A stretch of 5,237 nt of DNA. It comes from an uncultured Bacillaceae bacterium (GTDB lineage Bacteria > Bacillota > Bacilli > Bacillales > Cytobacillaceae). A program made the position numbers and the translations under genes. Below, piece after piece: positions 4,852 through 5,237 of this stretch. The stretch lies in contig CALKIU010000148.1 of assembly GCA_937995745.1 (NCBI GenBank), forward strand, positions 1 through 5,237, read 5' to 3'. The notes under the pieces are model-generated. The model worked only from the letters and a program-made list of their open reading frames with translations. It made no database searches and was not told the DNA's origin. Within the stretch, counting starts at the first letter, position 1. Every line of letters begins with the position of its first letter.

Positions 4852-5237
4852 TCACAGGTCGGGAGAAACCTTATGATTTTTTTCAGATCTCAATGCGGTT
4901 GCACATTGAATATCTGTTATCAGCGTATTGATGTAGCGACCGTTGATAGCTCCTTTGATCGCCGAGAGTTTCTCAATACCGCCGGCAATCCCGATGGAGA
5001 GCGGCACTTTCCGGAGAACACGGATATCAATGCCAACGGTTGTATTATCATTCCGGTAAGGCTCCGTATCTCCGTCTATGTTGTAAAATTGCATACACAA
5101 CTCTCCGGCCACTTTCCGCCTGCGGAGTGATTCAATCTCATTGAATTTGAAATATCCCGTCGCTTTTATGGCGGAATTTTCACTCGGGTAGCCGATTCCA
5201 ACCACGGCAATGTCCACGCGGCTGGCCATCCGGATGA
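4852..5237 (-). CDS. SorC/DeoR-type sugar-binding transcriptional regulator, C-terminal part (cut at right edge)
   Basis: The last 128 or so codons of a gene entering from the right edge; the frame is open through 5237, so the Met at 5229 is internal. Seen: DIAVVGIGYPSENSAI near the start of the fragment, a segment KVAGELCMQFYNIDGD where the family has an AVGDI-cG-FfD-G stretch, and IAGGIEKLSAIKGAINGRYINTLITD, which matches the phosphosugar-binding fold at the end of SorC/CggR/DeoR regulators. The N-terminal helix-turn-helix would lie outside the window. Known: this family binds a phosphorylated sugar or glycolytic intermediate as effector. Inferred: it controls the araM-HAD-kinase genes downstream, and its ligand is a phosphate made by the kinase or dehydrogenase. 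The last residues (RSEKNHKVSPDL) are an ordinary polar tail. Confidence 0.88.
   Translation of the reverse strand, partial: IRMASRVDIAVVGIGYPSENSAIKATGYFKFNEIESLRRRKVAGELCMQFYNIDGDTEPYRNDNTTVGIDIRVLRKVPLSIGIAGGIEKLSAIKGAINGRYINTLITDIQCATALRSEKNHKVSPDL

Overview
The window reads as chromosomal DNA of a member of the Bacillota (Firmicutes), probably an anaerobe of the Clostridia or a relative. The grounds are purine-rich Shine-Dalgarno sites 7-9 nt before each start, a glycerol-1-phosphate dehydrogenase of the AraM type beside an AraL-like HAD phosphatase (a pairing known from the Bacillus arabinose operon), a SorC-type regulator, and a cre-like site. Base composition is mid-range. No rRNA, tRNA, CRISPR array or intact transposase is visible.

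All four recognisable genes lie on the minus strand, so transcription runs from high to low coordinates. (1) 5237-4852: C-terminal sugar-binding half of a SorC/DeoR-type regulator, cut by the window edge. (2) 4851-4569: a 283-bp control region with inverted repeats near the regulator and a predicted 11-bp-arm stem in the leader of the next gene. (3) 4568-3390: sn-glycerol-1-phosphate dehydrogenase (AraM/EgsA family). (4) 3389-3206: a 184-bp spacer with a perfect Rex/Crp-like palindrome and a set of CCGGAT-type repeats. (5) 3205-2411: HAD-IIA phosphatase (NagD/AraL group), followed by a weak terminator-like hairpin. (6) 2410-1569: an unusually long 842-bp non-coding gap with a GC-rich hairpin, a pair of 22-bp near-direct repeats, three 30-31-bp tandem repeats (together perhaps the relic of an IS end), then a possible promoter, a cre-like site and a 19-bp inverted repeat before the next gene. 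(7) 1568-18: FGGY-family carbohydrate kinase. Another gene may follow off the left edge.

Taken together this looks like a small, locally regulated sugar or polyol phosphate module. The SorC regulator would sense a phosphorylated sugar. The kinase would phosphorylate a ketose or polyol, and the AraM-type enzyme would interconvert a polyol phosphate and a keto-phosphate with NAD(P)(H). The HAD phosphatase would strip phosphate from an intermediate or side product. No arabinose isomerase, arabinose ribulokinase or epimerase gene is present here, so the AraM/AraL pair appears in a non-arabinose setting. The true substrate cannot be read from the sequence.
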